NCBI RefSeq assembly: GCF_020400825.1
Contig: NZ_JAINVH010000029.1
Span: 1 to 64,000 of the forward strand
Reading direction: 5' to 3'
From: Streptomyces sp. HPF1205
Lineage (GTDB): Bacteria > Actinomycetota > Actinomycetes > Streptomycetales > Streptomycetaceae
Length of the DNA stretch: 64,000 nucleotides
Under the pieces are notes generated by a model. That model ran no database searches and was not told where the DNA came from. It saw only the letters and a program-made list of their open reading frames with translations. Within the stretch, counting starts at the first letter, position 1. The number at the start of each line of letters is the position of its first letter. Below, piece by piece: positions 8,395 to 17,025 of this stretch. The translations under genes were made by a program, and so were the position numbers.

Positions 8395-8790
8395 CCGTCC
8401 AGCTCCGACCGCCATCTGTGCGATCCCCCAGGTTCGTCCGTGGTGTCCCCCTGCCCTCCCGCCGCGCCTGGAACCGCATTCCGGGTGCCGGAGCACGCTT
8501 GCCTGGAGAGTGGCCAGGAACAGCATGGCACTCGCGTTCGGAATTCGCTCGGCGGATACGGCGAATGCGTCCGTGCCATGGCGGAGCGCGACCACGCGCG
8601 GTCCGCCCCTGTCCCCGCGCGGTCCGCCCCCGTCCCCGCCCGTCCCCGCCGCCGGGACCCCGCGCCCGGGGTACGCGCGCCCGGCGCCCGCCCCCGGCAA
8701 CCGCCCGTCCCCGCCGCCGTAGCCGTACCTTCACCGGATGTGGACGGTCCGCGTGCCCGAGGCCGCCCGCCGATCTGGTTTGCTGGGCAT
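8395..8790. other. 396-base divergent gap between the MMPL gene and rpe
   Basis: This must hold the promoters of both genes, but no convincing -35/-10 pair was identified. The part at about 8595-8720 is low-complexity DNA made of repeated GTCCGCCCC and GTCCCCGC units. No gene is supported. Confidence 0.5.
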
Positions 8791-9456
8791 ATGAGCGTGC
8801 AGATCAGCCCGAGCATCCTTGCCGCCGACTTCGCCAGGCTGGCCGACGAGGCGCAGGCGGTGGAAGGAGCCGACTGGCTCCATGTCGATGTCATGGACAA
8901 CCATTTCGTCCCCAACCTGACGCTGGGCCTCCCGGTCGTCGAGTCGCTGCGCAAGGCCACCGGCATACCGCTCGACTGCCACCTGATGATCGAGGAGCCC
9001 GACCGCTGGGGGCCGGCCTACGTGGAGGCCGGGGCCGGCTCGGTCACCTTCCACGCGGAGGCGGCGGCGGCGCCGGTGCGGCTGGCCCGGGAGATCAGGG
9101 CGAAGGGCGCCCGCGCCTCGATGGCGCTGCGGCCCGCGACCCCGATCGAGCCGTACGAGGACCTGCTGCCCGAGCTGGACATGGTGCTCGTCATGACGGT
9201 GGAACCCGGCTTCGGCGGGCAGGCGTTCCTCGACGTCATGCTGCCGAAGATCCGCCGGACCAGGGCGCTGATCGAGAGGTACGGACTGAACATGTGGCTC
9301 CAGGTCGACGGCGGGGTGTCCGCCGAGACCATCGAGCGGTGCGCGGAGGCGGGCGCCGACGTGTTCGTCGCGGGTTCGGCCGTGTACGGCGCCGACGACC
9401 CGGCCGCGGCCGTGCGCAGCCTGCGCGAGCAGGCCGCGGCGGCCCGCGGGCGCTGA
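8791..9456 (+). CDS. rpe: Ribulose-phosphate 3-epimerase
   Basis: The 221-residue TIM-barrel enzyme interconverts ribulose 5-phosphate and xylulose 5-phosphate in the pentose phosphate pathway. The family signature is complete: ISPSILAADFARL at the start, metal ligands His31 and Asp33 in WLHVDVMD, His64 in DCHLMI, and the catalytic Asp173 in VDGGVS. The phosphate loop VAGSAVYG closes the barrel. The ATG at 8791 has only a weak ribosome site, but the protein starts at the normal point of the family. The product supplies ribulose 5-phosphate, a riboflavin precursor; the rib genes lie 14 kb downstream. Confidence 0.97.
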   Translation: MSVQISPSILAADFARLADEAQAVEGADWLHVDVMDNHFVPNLTLGLPVVESLRKATGIPLDCHLMIEEPDRWGPAYVEAGAGSVTFHAEAAAAPVRLAREIRAKGARASMALRPATPIEPYEDLLPELDMVLVMTVEPGFGGQAFLDVMLPKIRRTRALIERYGLNMWLQVDGGVSAETIERCAEAGADVFVAGSAVYGADDPAAAVRSLREQAAAARGR

Positions 9457-9602
9457 CGCGGGCGGTCGGGAGCGGTGCGCGCGCCGATCCGCGGCAGCCG
9501 TAACTTACGCGCCCGTAACGTCGGGCGTCTGCGAGGATGGGCGCCGGGGTTGGCCCCGGCGGTGGCTGGTGGACGATCAGATGGCAACTGGGGAGAAGTG
9601 AC

Positions 9603-10616
9603 GTGAGCACAGGCCGCACTCAGGTGCGCATGGGCCCCGGCGAGATGGTCCAGGCGGCGGCGATGGCGCGTCGCTTCTACCTGGAGGGAAAGTCCAAGAT
9701 CCAGATCGCCGAGGAGTTCGGGGTCAGCCGGTTCAAGGTGGCCCGGGTGCTGGAGACGGCGCTGGAGCGCGACCTCGTGCGGATCGAGATCCGGGTCCCC
9801 GCCGAACTCGACGCCGAGCGCTCCGACGCGCTGCGCGCCCACTACGGACTGCGGCACGCGGTCGTCGTCGAGACCCCGGCGGAGCAGGCCGACGCGCCCG
9901 ACCCGGAGAACCTCGGCGCGGTCGCCGCCGGGCTGCTCGGCGAGCTCGTCACCGACGGGGACGTGCTCGGCCTGGCCTGGGGCCGCTCGATCATCACCAT
10001 GGCCAACGCGCTGGACCGGCTCGCGCCCTGCACGGTGGTGCAGCTCACCGGGGTGTACGACGTGGGCACCGCCGAGCGCGGCTCGGTGGAGGCCGTCCGT
10101 ACCGCCGCCGCCGTCTCCGGCGGCGAGGCGCACCCGCTGTACGCCCCGATGGTCCTCGCCGACCCGGCCACCGCCGCCGCGCTGCGGGCCCAGAGCCAGA
10201 TCGCCGCCGCCATGGGCTACTTCGACAAGGTCACCGTCGCCGTGGTGTCGATCGGTTCGTGGGCGCCGGGCATCTCGACCGTCCACGACGCCCTCACCGA
10301 CGCCGAGCGCGACCACTACGCCGGGCTCGGCGTCGCCGCCGAGATGTCCTCCCACCTGTTCGACGCCCAGGGCCGCAGAGTGGGCCGCGACCTGGGGGAG
10401 CGGTGCATCACCATCGAGGCGGACCGGCTGCGCCGCATCCCCGAGGTGCTGGCCATCGCCGGCGGCAAGCGCAAGGCCGCCGCCATCGACGCCGTACTGC
10501 GCTCCGGACTGGTCACGAGCCTGGTGACCGACGTCGCCGCCGCCGATCACCTGCTGAACTCCACCGGCCCCGCACCCCGGCCCGCCCTGGACCGGGCGGA
10601 CCCGGACGGCTCGTGA
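9603..10616 (+). CDS. SorC/DeoR-type sugar-binding transcriptional regulator
   Basis: The 337-residue protein has an N-terminal HTH (AARRFYLEGKSKIQIAEE region, about residues 20-60, then FGVSRFKVARVLETA) and a C-terminal domain of the SorC/CggR type that binds sugar phosphates. The phosphate-sensing segments LGLAWGRS and the late VTDVAAADHLL are typical. It probably represses or activates sugar-catabolic genes. The GTG at 9603 has GGGGAG 8-9 bases upstream; an ATG at 9630 is an alternative. It lies downstream of rpe on the same strand and could respond to a pentose phosphate, which is inference from position only. Confidence 0.85.
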   Translation: MSTGRTQVRMGPGEMVQAAAMARRFYLEGKSKIQIAEEFGVSRFKVARVLETALERDLVRIEIRVPAELDAERSDALRAHYGLRHAVVVETPAEQADAPDPENLGAVAAGLLGELVTDGDVLGLAWGRSIITMANALDRLAPCTVVQLTGVYDVGTAERGSVEAVRTAAAVSGGEAHPLYAPMVLADPATAAALRAQSQIAAAMGYFDKVTVAVVSIGSWAPGISTVHDALTDAERDHYAGLGVAAEMSSHLFDAQGRRVGRDLGERCITIEADRLRRIPEVLAIAGGKRKAAAIDAVLRSGLVTSLVTDVAAADHLLNSTGPAPRPALDRADPDGS

Positions 10617-10759
10617 CGCCCCGCTGCCCGTGCGGACCGGGGCTCGTCCCGCGCGGCGGCCCACGGGAGTACGGCTGCACGTGAGGACCGGGCGGCTCGG
10701 GCGGGCGGCGCGGCGCGCGGTGCCACCGCCTCGATGATCGTCTGTGGCAGCATCGGCGC

Positions 10760-11149
10760 ATGCCGCCGACCGCCGAGGGTGCCGCGCAGCCGCTGGTCCT
10801 GGACCTGACCGGGGTCAGCGACCGGCAGGGGTTCATGGACCGCGCCGCCGCCGATCTGGGCCTGCCCGGCTGGTTCGGGCGCAACTGGGACGCGCTGGCC
10901 GACTGCCTCGCCGACCTGTCCTGGTGGCCGCCCGGGCCCGGCGGCCGGCTGCTCCACGTCCGCGGCTGGCGGGAGTACGCCGGCGAGCTCCCGCGCGAGT
11001 GGCGCATCGTCAAGGACATCCTGCGCGACGCCGAAGGCTTCTGGCGCCGGGCCGGGACCGCCCTCGCGGTCGTCGTCGAGGACGACGTGGACGACACGGC
11101 CGGCGACGGGGAGCGGCCCGCACACCGAACCGGCGCCGCGCCGTCCTGA
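10760..11149 (+). CDS. Barstar-family protein
   Basis: The 129-residue acidic protein carries the barstar core: LDLTGVSDRQGFMDRAAADLGLP, then GWFGRNWDALADCLADL, the region that in barstar inserts an Asp-bearing helix into the barnase active site. Barstars inhibit ribonucleases of the barnase family in the cytosol. No barnase-like gene is adjacent, so this is an orphan inhibitor or a regulator of another RNase. Streptomyces genomes often carry such lone copies. The C-terminal 15-20 residues are low-complexity. The ATG at 10760 agrees with the family start; a ribosome site is not obvious. Confidence 0.85.
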   Translation: MPPTAEGAAQPLVLDLTGVSDRQGFMDRAAADLGLPGWFGRNWDALADCLADLSWWPPGPGGRLLHVRGWREYAGELPREWRIVKDILRDAEGFWRRAGTALAVVVEDDVDDTAGDGERPAHRTGAAPS

Positions 11150-11442
11150 AGGCCCCCTCGCCGGCCGCCCGGCGCCCACCGGCGGCGTCCCGGCGTACCC
11201 GCGGCGCGCCCCCGTACCCGCCGCGCCTGCCCGCGGCGCACCCCGCACCGGCCCGGCGGGCGTTTGGCGGAAAGCACAGCGGGGAACGGGCAGTGTCGGC
11301 CGAATCCACAGAAACGGCCCCGGGCGCTCTCGCCCGCGCCCGTCATCGGGGATCATGGGACGAGGAGCCGCAGCCGAGGCCATCGCGAGCCGGCTGACTC
11401 CCCGCCCGCCGCCCGAGCAACACCGCAGGTGAGAGAGTCAGC

Positions 11443-12882
11443 ATGCGTTTCCTCAACGACGTGTCCCCGGCGTACGACCTGACGTACGACGACGTTTTCA
11501 TGGTGCCCAGCCGCAGCGCCGTGGCCTCGCGGCAGGACGTGGACCTGCGGTCGCCCGACGGCACCGGCACCACCATCCCGCTCGTGGTGGCCAACATGAC
11601 CGCCATCGCCGGCCGCCGCATGGCGGAGACCGTGGCCCGCCGGGGCGCGCTCGCCGTCATCCCGCAGGACATCCCCATCGACGTGGTCACCGAGGTGATC
11701 GGCTGGGTCAAGCGGCGCCACCTCGTCCTCGACACGCCCATCACGCTCGCCCCGCACCAGACCGTCGCCGACGCGCTGTCCCTGCTGCCCAAGCGGGCGC
11801 ACGGCGCGGGCGTGGTGGTCGAGGACGAGCGGCCGGTCGGCGTCGTCACCGAGTCCGACCTGACCGGCGTGGACCGCTTCACCCAGCTCTCCGAGGTGAT
11901 GTCGCGCGACCTGCTGCTGCTCGACGCGGCGATGGACCCGCGTGACGCCTTCAACGCCCTGGAGGAGGGGCACCGCAAGCTCGCCCCGGCCGTGGACGGC
12001 GACGGGCGGCTCGCCGGGATCCTCACCCGTACCGCCGCGCTGCGCGCCACCCTCTACCAGCCCGCCGTCGACGCCGAGGGGCGGCTGCGGATCGCCGCCG
12101 CCATCGGCATCAACGGCGACGTGGCGGGCAAGGCCAAGCAGCTCCTCGACGCAGGCGTGGACACCCTCGTGGTGGACACCGCCCACGGCCACCAGGAGAC
12201 GATGCTCGCCGCCGTCCGCGCCGTGCGCGCGCTCGGCCCCCGCGTGCCCCTGGTGGCGGGCAACGTCGTCGCCGCCGAGGGCGTGCGCGACCTCGTCGAG
12301 GCCGGCGCCGACATCGTCAAGGTCGGCGTCGGGCCCGGCGCGATGTGTACCACCCGCATGATGACCGGCGTGGGCCGCCCCCAGTTCTCCGCCGTCCTGG
12401 AGTGCGCCGCCGAGGCCCGCAGGCACGGCAAGCACGTCTGGGCCGACGGCGGGGTCCGGCACCCGCGCGACGTCGCCATGGCGCTCGCGGCCGGCGCGTC
12501 CAACGTGATGATCGGCTCCTGGTTCGCCGGGACGTACGAGTCGCCGGGCGACCTGCAGCAGGCTGCCGACGGGCGGCTGTACAAGGAGTCCTTCGGCATG
12601 GCCTCGGCCCGCGCGGTCCGCAACCGCACGAGCGAGGACTCCGCGTACGACCGGGCCCGCAAGGCGCTGTTCGAGGAGGGGATCTCCACCTCCCGGATGT
12701 ACCTGGACCCGGCCCGGCCGGGCGTGGAGGACCTGATCGACGCGATCGTCGCCGGGGTGCGCAGCTCGTGCACGTACGCCGGCGCGGCCACGCTCGAGGA
12801 CTTCGCCGAGCGCGCGATAGTCGGCGTGCAGAGTGCCGCCGGCTACGCCGAGGGCAAGCCGCTGCACGTGAGCTGGACCTGA
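11443..12882 (+). CDS. guaB1: GuaB1-type IMP dehydrogenase homologue (GMP reductase-like)
   Basis: The 479-residue TIM-barrel protein belongs to the IMPDH/GMPR family. It has the catalytic loop GPGAMCTTRMMTGVGRPQ with its cysteine near residue 304, the phosphate-binding stretch WADGGVRHPRDVAMALAAGASNVMIGSWFAG, and a CBS pair inserted at about residues 95-205. Actinobacterial GuaB1 proteins differ from the true IMP dehydrogenase GuaB2, and a mycobacterial member was shown to act as a GMP reductase, so conversion of GMP to IMP in purine salvage is the likely role. The CBS pair may sense nucleotides. The ATG at 11443 is preceded by GTGAGAG. A 13-bp hairpin follows. Confidence 0.9.
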   Translation: MRFLNDVSPAYDLTYDDVFMVPSRSAVASRQDVDLRSPDGTGTTIPLVVANMTAIAGRRMAETVARRGALAVIPQDIPIDVVTEVIGWVKRRHLVLDTPITLAPHQTVADALSLLPKRAHGAGVVVEDERPVGVVTESDLTGVDRFTQLSEVMSRDLLLLDAAMDPRDAFNALEEGHRKLAPAVDGDGRLAGILTRTAALRATLYQPAVDAEGRLRIAAAIGINGDVAGKAKQLLDAGVDTLVVDTAHGHQETMLAAVRAVRALGPRVPLVAGNVVAAEGVRDLVEAGADIVKVGVGPGAMCTTRMMTGVGRPQFSAVLECAAEARRHGKHVWADGGVRHPRDVAMALAAGASNVMIGSWFAGTYESPGDLQQAADGRLYKESFGMASARAVRNRTSEDSAYDRARKALFEEGISTSRMYLDPARPGVEDLIDAIVAGVRSSCTYAGAATLEDFAERAIVGVQSAAGYAEGKPLHVSWT

Positions 12883-12896
12883 GGCCGGATAGCCTC

Positions 12897-12929
12897 GGGG
12901 CCGCCGCGGGAGCCGTCCGCGGCGGCCCC
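12897..12929 (+). terminator. Terminator after guaB1, 13-bp perfect stem
   Basis: The arms 12897-12909 and 12917-12929 pair perfectly over 13 bp around a 7-base loop (GAGCCGT). It begins 14 bases after the guaB1 stop and separates guaB1 from the Lrp gene. Confidence 0.8.
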
Positions 12930-12979
12930 GCCCGTCCCGCGCCGTCCCGGCGCACGAGCAAGGACTGCGACCGCCCGCT

Positions 12980-13435
12980 GTGCCGCTGAACGAACTCGAC
13001 GAACGCATCGTCCGCGCCCTCGCCGCCGACGCCCGCCGCTCCTACGCCGACATCGGCGCCGAGGTCGGCCTTTCCGCGCCCGCCGTCAAGCGCCGGGTGG
13101 ACCGGCTGCTCGCGGCGGGCGCCATCACCGGCTTCACCGTGCGCGTCGACCCGGCGGCGCTGGGCTGGCACACCGAGGCGCTGATCGAGCTGTACTGCCG
13201 GCACAACACCTCGCCCTCCGACATCAGGCGCGGCCTGGCCCGCTATCCCGAGGTCGCCTCCGCGTCCACGGTGACCGGTGACGCGGACGCGGTGGTGCAG
13301 GTCTTCGCCTCCGACGTGCGCCACTTCGAGCAGGTGCTGGAGCGGATCGCGGGCGAGCCGTTCGTGACCAGGACCAAGTCGGTGCTGGTGCTCTCGCCGC
13401 TGCTGCGCCGGTACGGCGCGGGCAGCCCGGAGTAG
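12980..13435 (+). CDS. Lrp/AsnC-family transcriptional regulator
   Basis: The 151-residue protein has the N-terminal winged HTH of the family (LNELDERIVRALAADARRSYADIGAEVGLSAPAVKRRVDRL region, residues 3-45) and a C-terminal RAM-type ligand domain (residues 60-145, with VTGDADAVVQVFASD). Lrp-family proteins sense amino acids or their breakdown products. It lies about 1 kb upstream of the amidase/amino-acid oxidase pair on the same strand, so control of amino-acid catabolism is a reasonable guess. The GTG at 12980 gives the normal family length. AAGGA stands about 15 bases upstream, which is far, so the transcript may be weakly translated or leaderless. Confidence 0.9.
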   Translation: MPLNELDERIVRALAADARRSYADIGAEVGLSAPAVKRRVDRLLAAGAITGFTVRVDPAALGWHTEALIELYCRHNTSPSDIRRGLARYPEVASASTVTGDADAVVQVFASDVRHFEQVLERIAGEPFVTRTKSVLVLSPLLRRYGAGSPE

Positions 13436-13535
13436 GGGTAATGTCGCCATTAGTGGTGATCGTCAGGTTTCGCCGGTCCCGACGGGGTGACCAAGGCCGG
13501 TGAGGCCGGAAGCGACCGGCCGAGGAGGCGACGAC

Positions 13536-14183
13536 ATGATCACGCGCGAGCAGATTCCCCGGATCGTGGGCCATCCCGTGTACGACGCCCAGGGCAAGAG
13601 GATCGGTCCCGCCAAGCACATGTACCTCGACGACGCGACCGGCGACCCGGTGTGGGTGACGGTCAGGACCGGCTTCCTCGGGAAGCGCGAGATCTTCGTG
13701 CCGACCGGCGCCGCGCGGGTCGTCGAGGACCACCTGGAGGTGCCCTTCGTCAAGGAGAAGGTGAAGGGCGCGCCGACCGTCGCCCTGGACACGCAGGGGC
13801 ACCTGTCCGCCGACCAGGAGCGCAGGCTCTACGGCTACTACGGGCTGGAGGCCGCGGAGCCGTCCGACGCCGCCGCGGGCACCGGGCGCGACCAGGGGGA
13901 CACCTCCGCGCCCACCACCATGTCCGGCAGCGAGGCGGGCGTCGGAACCGGCCAGGTCCCCGAGGGCGACTGGGCTGCCACCTGCGGCCCCGGCGAGAGC
14001 CCCGTGGCCGGCCGCAAGGCCGCCGGCACCGGAGCCGATACGGGAGCCGAAGCCGGCACCGGAGCCGGCACCGGCACGCCGGCGGAGGCCGACCGGCCCG
14101 GCCGGGCCGGGCACCAGAGGTGGCCCGAGGCGGAGATGGGCCCGGGCACCGGCAGGCGGCCGGAGGATCCCGACCAGCCCTGA
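13536..14183 (+). CDS. PRC-barrel domain protein with long disordered tail
   Basis: The 215-residue protein has one PRC-barrel in its first 85 residues (IPRIVGHPVYDAQGKRIG, then DPVWVTVRTGFLGKREIFVP). PRC-barrels occur in RNA-processing factors and photosynthetic reaction centres, and in Streptomyces stand-alone forms of unknown role are common. A short Tyr-rich stretch (RRLYGYYGLE) follows. From about residue 115 the chain is rich in Gly, Ala, Thr and Asp with a GTGADTGAEAGTGAGTGTPA repeat, probably disordered. The ATG at 13536 has GAGGAGG 7 bases upstream, ruling out the longer frame. Confidence 0.8.
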   Translation: MITREQIPRIVGHPVYDAQGKRIGPAKHMYLDDATGDPVWVTVRTGFLGKREIFVPTGAARVVEDHLEVPFVKEKVKGAPTVALDTQGHLSADQERRLYGYYGLEAAEPSDAAAGTGRDQGDTSAPTTMSGSEAGVGTGQVPEGDWAATCGPGESPVAGRKAAGTGADTGAEAGTGAGTGTPAEADRPGRAGHQRWPEAEMGPGTGRRPEDPDQP

Positions 14184-14458
14184 CGGCCGGGCGGGCCGCC
14201 GCGGATCGCGTCGCCGCGCCCCGGGGGCCCGCACCCCGGTTTCCGCGGGCGGGCCTGCCCGGGCCCCGTACCCGGCCCCGTACCCCGCCCGCCGCGGTCC
14301 GAGCGGCGGCGGCGCGCAACGAATCGCCGCCGCGGGGCCCTCGCACGCAACGAATCGACCCCTGAGCCGCAACGATCGTGGCTTGTCGCCCGCCCCACCC
14401 TGCCCGTACCGTCGAAGGAGTTCGACCACACCCCACCTGACCAGGCGAAAGAGGGTTC

Positions 14459-15262
14459 ATGACGCCGTTGCGCACCGCGCTGCTGCAAGGGCCGGCCGGT
14501 GTGCCGGAAAGCGTGGAGCAGAGCCTGGGGGTGCTGGAGGAGGCGGCCGGGCGGGCCGCGGCGCGCGGCGCGCGCGTGCTGGTGACCAGCGAGATGTTCC
14601 TGACCGGGTACGCGGTCGGGGAGCGCGTCGCCGAACTCGCCGAGACGCGGCGCGGTCCGGCGGGGGAGCGGGTGGCGCGGATCGCCGCGCGGCACGGGAT
14701 CGCGATCGCGTACGGCTACCCCGAGCGCGACGGGCAGGCCGTGTTCAACGCGGCCCGGCTGGTCGGCCCGGACGGCGCCGGCCTCGCGGACTACCGCAAG
14801 ACGCATCTGTTCGGCCCCTACGAGCGCGCCGCCTTCACCCCCGGTGACACGCAGGTGGTCCAGGCCGGCCTCGACGGCCACCGGGTCGGCCTGCTGATCT
14901 GCTACGACGTCGAGTTCCCCGAGGCGGTGCGGGCCCACGCCCTGGCCGGCACCGAGGTGCTCCTCGTGCCGACCGCGCTGATGCGGCCCTACGAGTTCGT
15001 GTCCACGACCCTCGTGCCCACCCGCGCCTACGAGAACGGGATCCACATCGCGTACGCCAACAGGTGCGGCCCCGAAGGGGAATGGGACTTCGCCGGGCTG
15101 AGCGCCCTGGCCGGACCGGACGGCACGGTCAGGGCGCGGGCGGGGGCGGGCGCCGAATTCCTCGTCGCCGACGCCGACCCGGCCGTGCTGCGCGCCGCCC
15201 GCGAGGAGACCCCGTACCTGGCCGACCGCCGCCCCGAGCTGTACCGCACCCACCTCGGCTGA
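14459..15262 (+). CDS. Nitrilase-superfamily carbon-nitrogen hydrolase (probable amidase)
   Basis: The 267-residue protein has the full nitrilase-superfamily triad: Glu45 in VTSEMFLTGY, Lys114 in DYRKTHLFG, and Cys148 in LLICYDVEFPE. The FPE context after the cysteine fits amidases rather than true nitrilases. It probably hydrolyses a small or aryl-acetic amide to the acid and ammonia in the cytosol. The amino-acid oxidase gene follows after 34 bases, an evident operon. That oxidase resembles enzymes that release amides from aromatic amino acids, so this amidase would act on its product. The ATG at 14459 is the family start. Substrate is not proven. Confidence 0.85.
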   Translation: MTPLRTALLQGPAGVPESVEQSLGVLEEAAGRAAARGARVLVTSEMFLTGYAVGERVAELAETRRGPAGERVARIAARHGIAIAYGYPERDGQAVFNAARLVGPDGAGLADYRKTHLFGPYERAAFTPGDTQVVQAGLDGHRVGLLICYDVEFPEAVRAHALAGTEVLLVPTALMRPYEFVSTTLVPTRAYENGIHIAYANRCGPEGEWDFAGLSALAGPDGTVRARAGAGAEFLVADADPAVLRAAREETPYLADRRPELYRTHLG

Positions 15263-15296
15263 CCGCAGCCCGCCCCGCCGCAGCATCAGGAGAGCC

Positions 15297-17000
15297 ATGA
15301 CGTCCGTGCCCACCGCCGTCCACGACGAGCAGCACGCCCAGGCACAGGCCGAACCCCCGGTCACCATGTTCGGGCCGGACTTCCCGTTCGCCTACGACGA
15401 CTTCCTCGCGCACCCCGCGGGTCTGGGCGCCGTGCCCCCCACCGAGCACGGCACCGAGGTCGCGGTCATCGGCGGCGGCCTGTCCGGCATCGTGACCGCC
15501 TACGAGCTGATGAGGATGGGCCTGCGGCCGGTGGTGTACGAGGCGGACCGGATCGGCGGCCGGCTGCGCACCGTCGGCTTCGACGGCTGCGACCCGGGCC
15601 TGACCGCCGAGATGGGCGCGATGCGCTTCCCGCCGTCGTCCACCGCCTTCCAGCACTACGTCGACCTGGTGGGGCTCACCACCCGGCCGTTCCCCAACCC
15701 CCTGGCGCCCTCGACGCCTTCCACGGTCGTCGACCTCAAGGGCGAGACGCACTACGCGCGGACCCTGGAGGACCTTCCCGAGGTCTACCACCAGGTGATG
15801 GACGCCTGGAACACCTGCCTGGAGGAGGGCGCGGACTTCTCCCGGATGCAGCGGGCCCTGCGCGAGCGGGACGTGCCGGTGATCCGCGAGATCTGGTCCG
15901 CCCTGGTGGAAAGGCTGGACAACCAGACCTTCTACGGATTCCTGTGCGACTCCCCGGCGTTCCGCTCCTTCCGGCACCGCGAGATCTTCGGCCAGGTCGG
16001 CTTCGGCACCGGCGGCTGGGACACCGACTTCCCCAACTCCATCCTGGAGATCCTGCGGGTCGTCTACACCGGCGCCGACGACGACCACCGCGGCATCGTC
16101 GGCGGCAGCCAGCAACTGCCGCTGCGGCTGTGGGAGCGCGAGCCCGACAAGGCCGTCCACTGGCCGCGCGGCACCTCGCTGAGCTCCCTGCACGGCGGCG
16201 CGCCGCGCCCCGCCGTCACCGGCCTGCACCGCACCGCCGGCAACCGCATCACCGTCACCGACGCCACCGGCGACATCCGCTCCTACAAGGCGGCCGTCTT
16301 CACCGCGCAGAGCTGGATGCTGCTGTCCAAGATCGCCTGCGACGACGCGCTCTTCCCGATCGACCACTGGACGGCGATCGAACGCACCCACTACATGGAG
16401 TCCAGCAAGCTGTTCGTCCCGGTCGACCGGCCGTTCTGGCGGGACGTGGACCCGCGCACCGGCCGCGACACGATGTCGATGACGCTCACCGACCGGATGA
16501 CCCGCGGCACCTACCTGCTGGACGACGGCCCGGACCGGCCGGCCGCGATCTGCCTGTCGTACACGTGGTGCGACGACAGCCTGAAATGGCTGCCGCTGAG
16601 CGCGCACGAGCGGATGGAGGTCATGCTCAAGTCGCTCGGCGAGATCTACCCGGGGGTGGACATCAGGAAGCACGTCATCGGCAACCCGGTGACCGTCTCC
16701 TGGGAGAACGAGCCGTACTTCATGGGCGCGTTCAAGGCGAACCTGCCCGGCCACTACCGCTACCAGCGGCGGCTGTTCACCCACTTCGTGCAGGACGCCC
16801 TGCCCGCCGACAAGCGCGGCATCTTCCTTGCGGGGGACGACGTCTCGTGGACCGCGGGCTGGGCCGAGGGCGCCGTGCAGACCGCGCTCAACGCGGTGTG
16901 GGGCGTCATGCACCACCTCGGCGGCGGCACCGACCCGCTCAACCCGGGCCCGGGCGACGTGTACGACGAGATAGCGCCGGTGCTGCTGCCCGAGGACTGA
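15297..17000 (+). CDS. Flavin-dependent amino-acid oxidase / 2-monooxygenase-type amine oxidase
   Basis: The 567-residue protein has the FAD-binding GGGLSGIVTAYELMRMG loop near residue 60, followed by YEADRIGGRLRT. Next comes AEMGAMRFPPSS, a segment shared with tryptophan 2-monooxygenase (IaaM) and phenylalanine 2-monooxygenase. The C-terminal FAD segment FLAGDDVSWTAGWAEGAVQTALNAVWG is also of that type. Such enzymes decarboxylate an aromatic amino acid oxidatively to its acetamide, or act as L-amino-acid oxidases. AGGAG lies 6 bases before the ATG at 15297. The amidase just upstream would convert the amide to the acid. No signal peptide is visible, so it acts inside the cell. Confidence 0.85.
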   Translation: MTSVPTAVHDEQHAQAQAEPPVTMFGPDFPFAYDDFLAHPAGLGAVPPTEHGTEVAVIGGGLSGIVTAYELMRMGLRPVVYEADRIGGRLRTVGFDGCDPGLTAEMGAMRFPPSSTAFQHYVDLVGLTTRPFPNPLAPSTPSTVVDLKGETHYARTLEDLPEVYHQVMDAWNTCLEEGADFSRMQRALRERDVPVIREIWSALVERLDNQTFYGFLCDSPAFRSFRHREIFGQVGFGTGGWDTDFPNSILEILRVVYTGADDDHRGIVGGSQQLPLRLWEREPDKAVHWPRGTSLSSLHGGAPRPAVTGLHRTAGNRITVTDATGDIRSYKAAVFTAQSWMLLSKIACDDALFPIDHWTAIERTHYMESSKLFVPVDRPFWRDVDPRTGRDTMSMTLTDRMTRGTYLLDDGPDRPAAICLSYTWCDDSLKWLPLSAHERMEVMLKSLGEIYPGVDIRKHVIGNPVTVSWENEPYFMGAFKANLPGHYRYQRRLFTHFVQDALPADKRGIFLAGDDVSWTAGWAEGAVQTALNAVWGVMHHLGGGTDPLNPGPGDVYDEIAPVLLPED

Positions 17001-17025
17001 TCCGGCCGGGCGTCCCGCGGCCCGG

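Noticed and set aside
15129..16916. Open frame of 595 codons on the minus strand opposite the amino-acid oxidase gene
   Set aside because: Antisense shadow of a protein with clear FAD motifs; no domain of its own.
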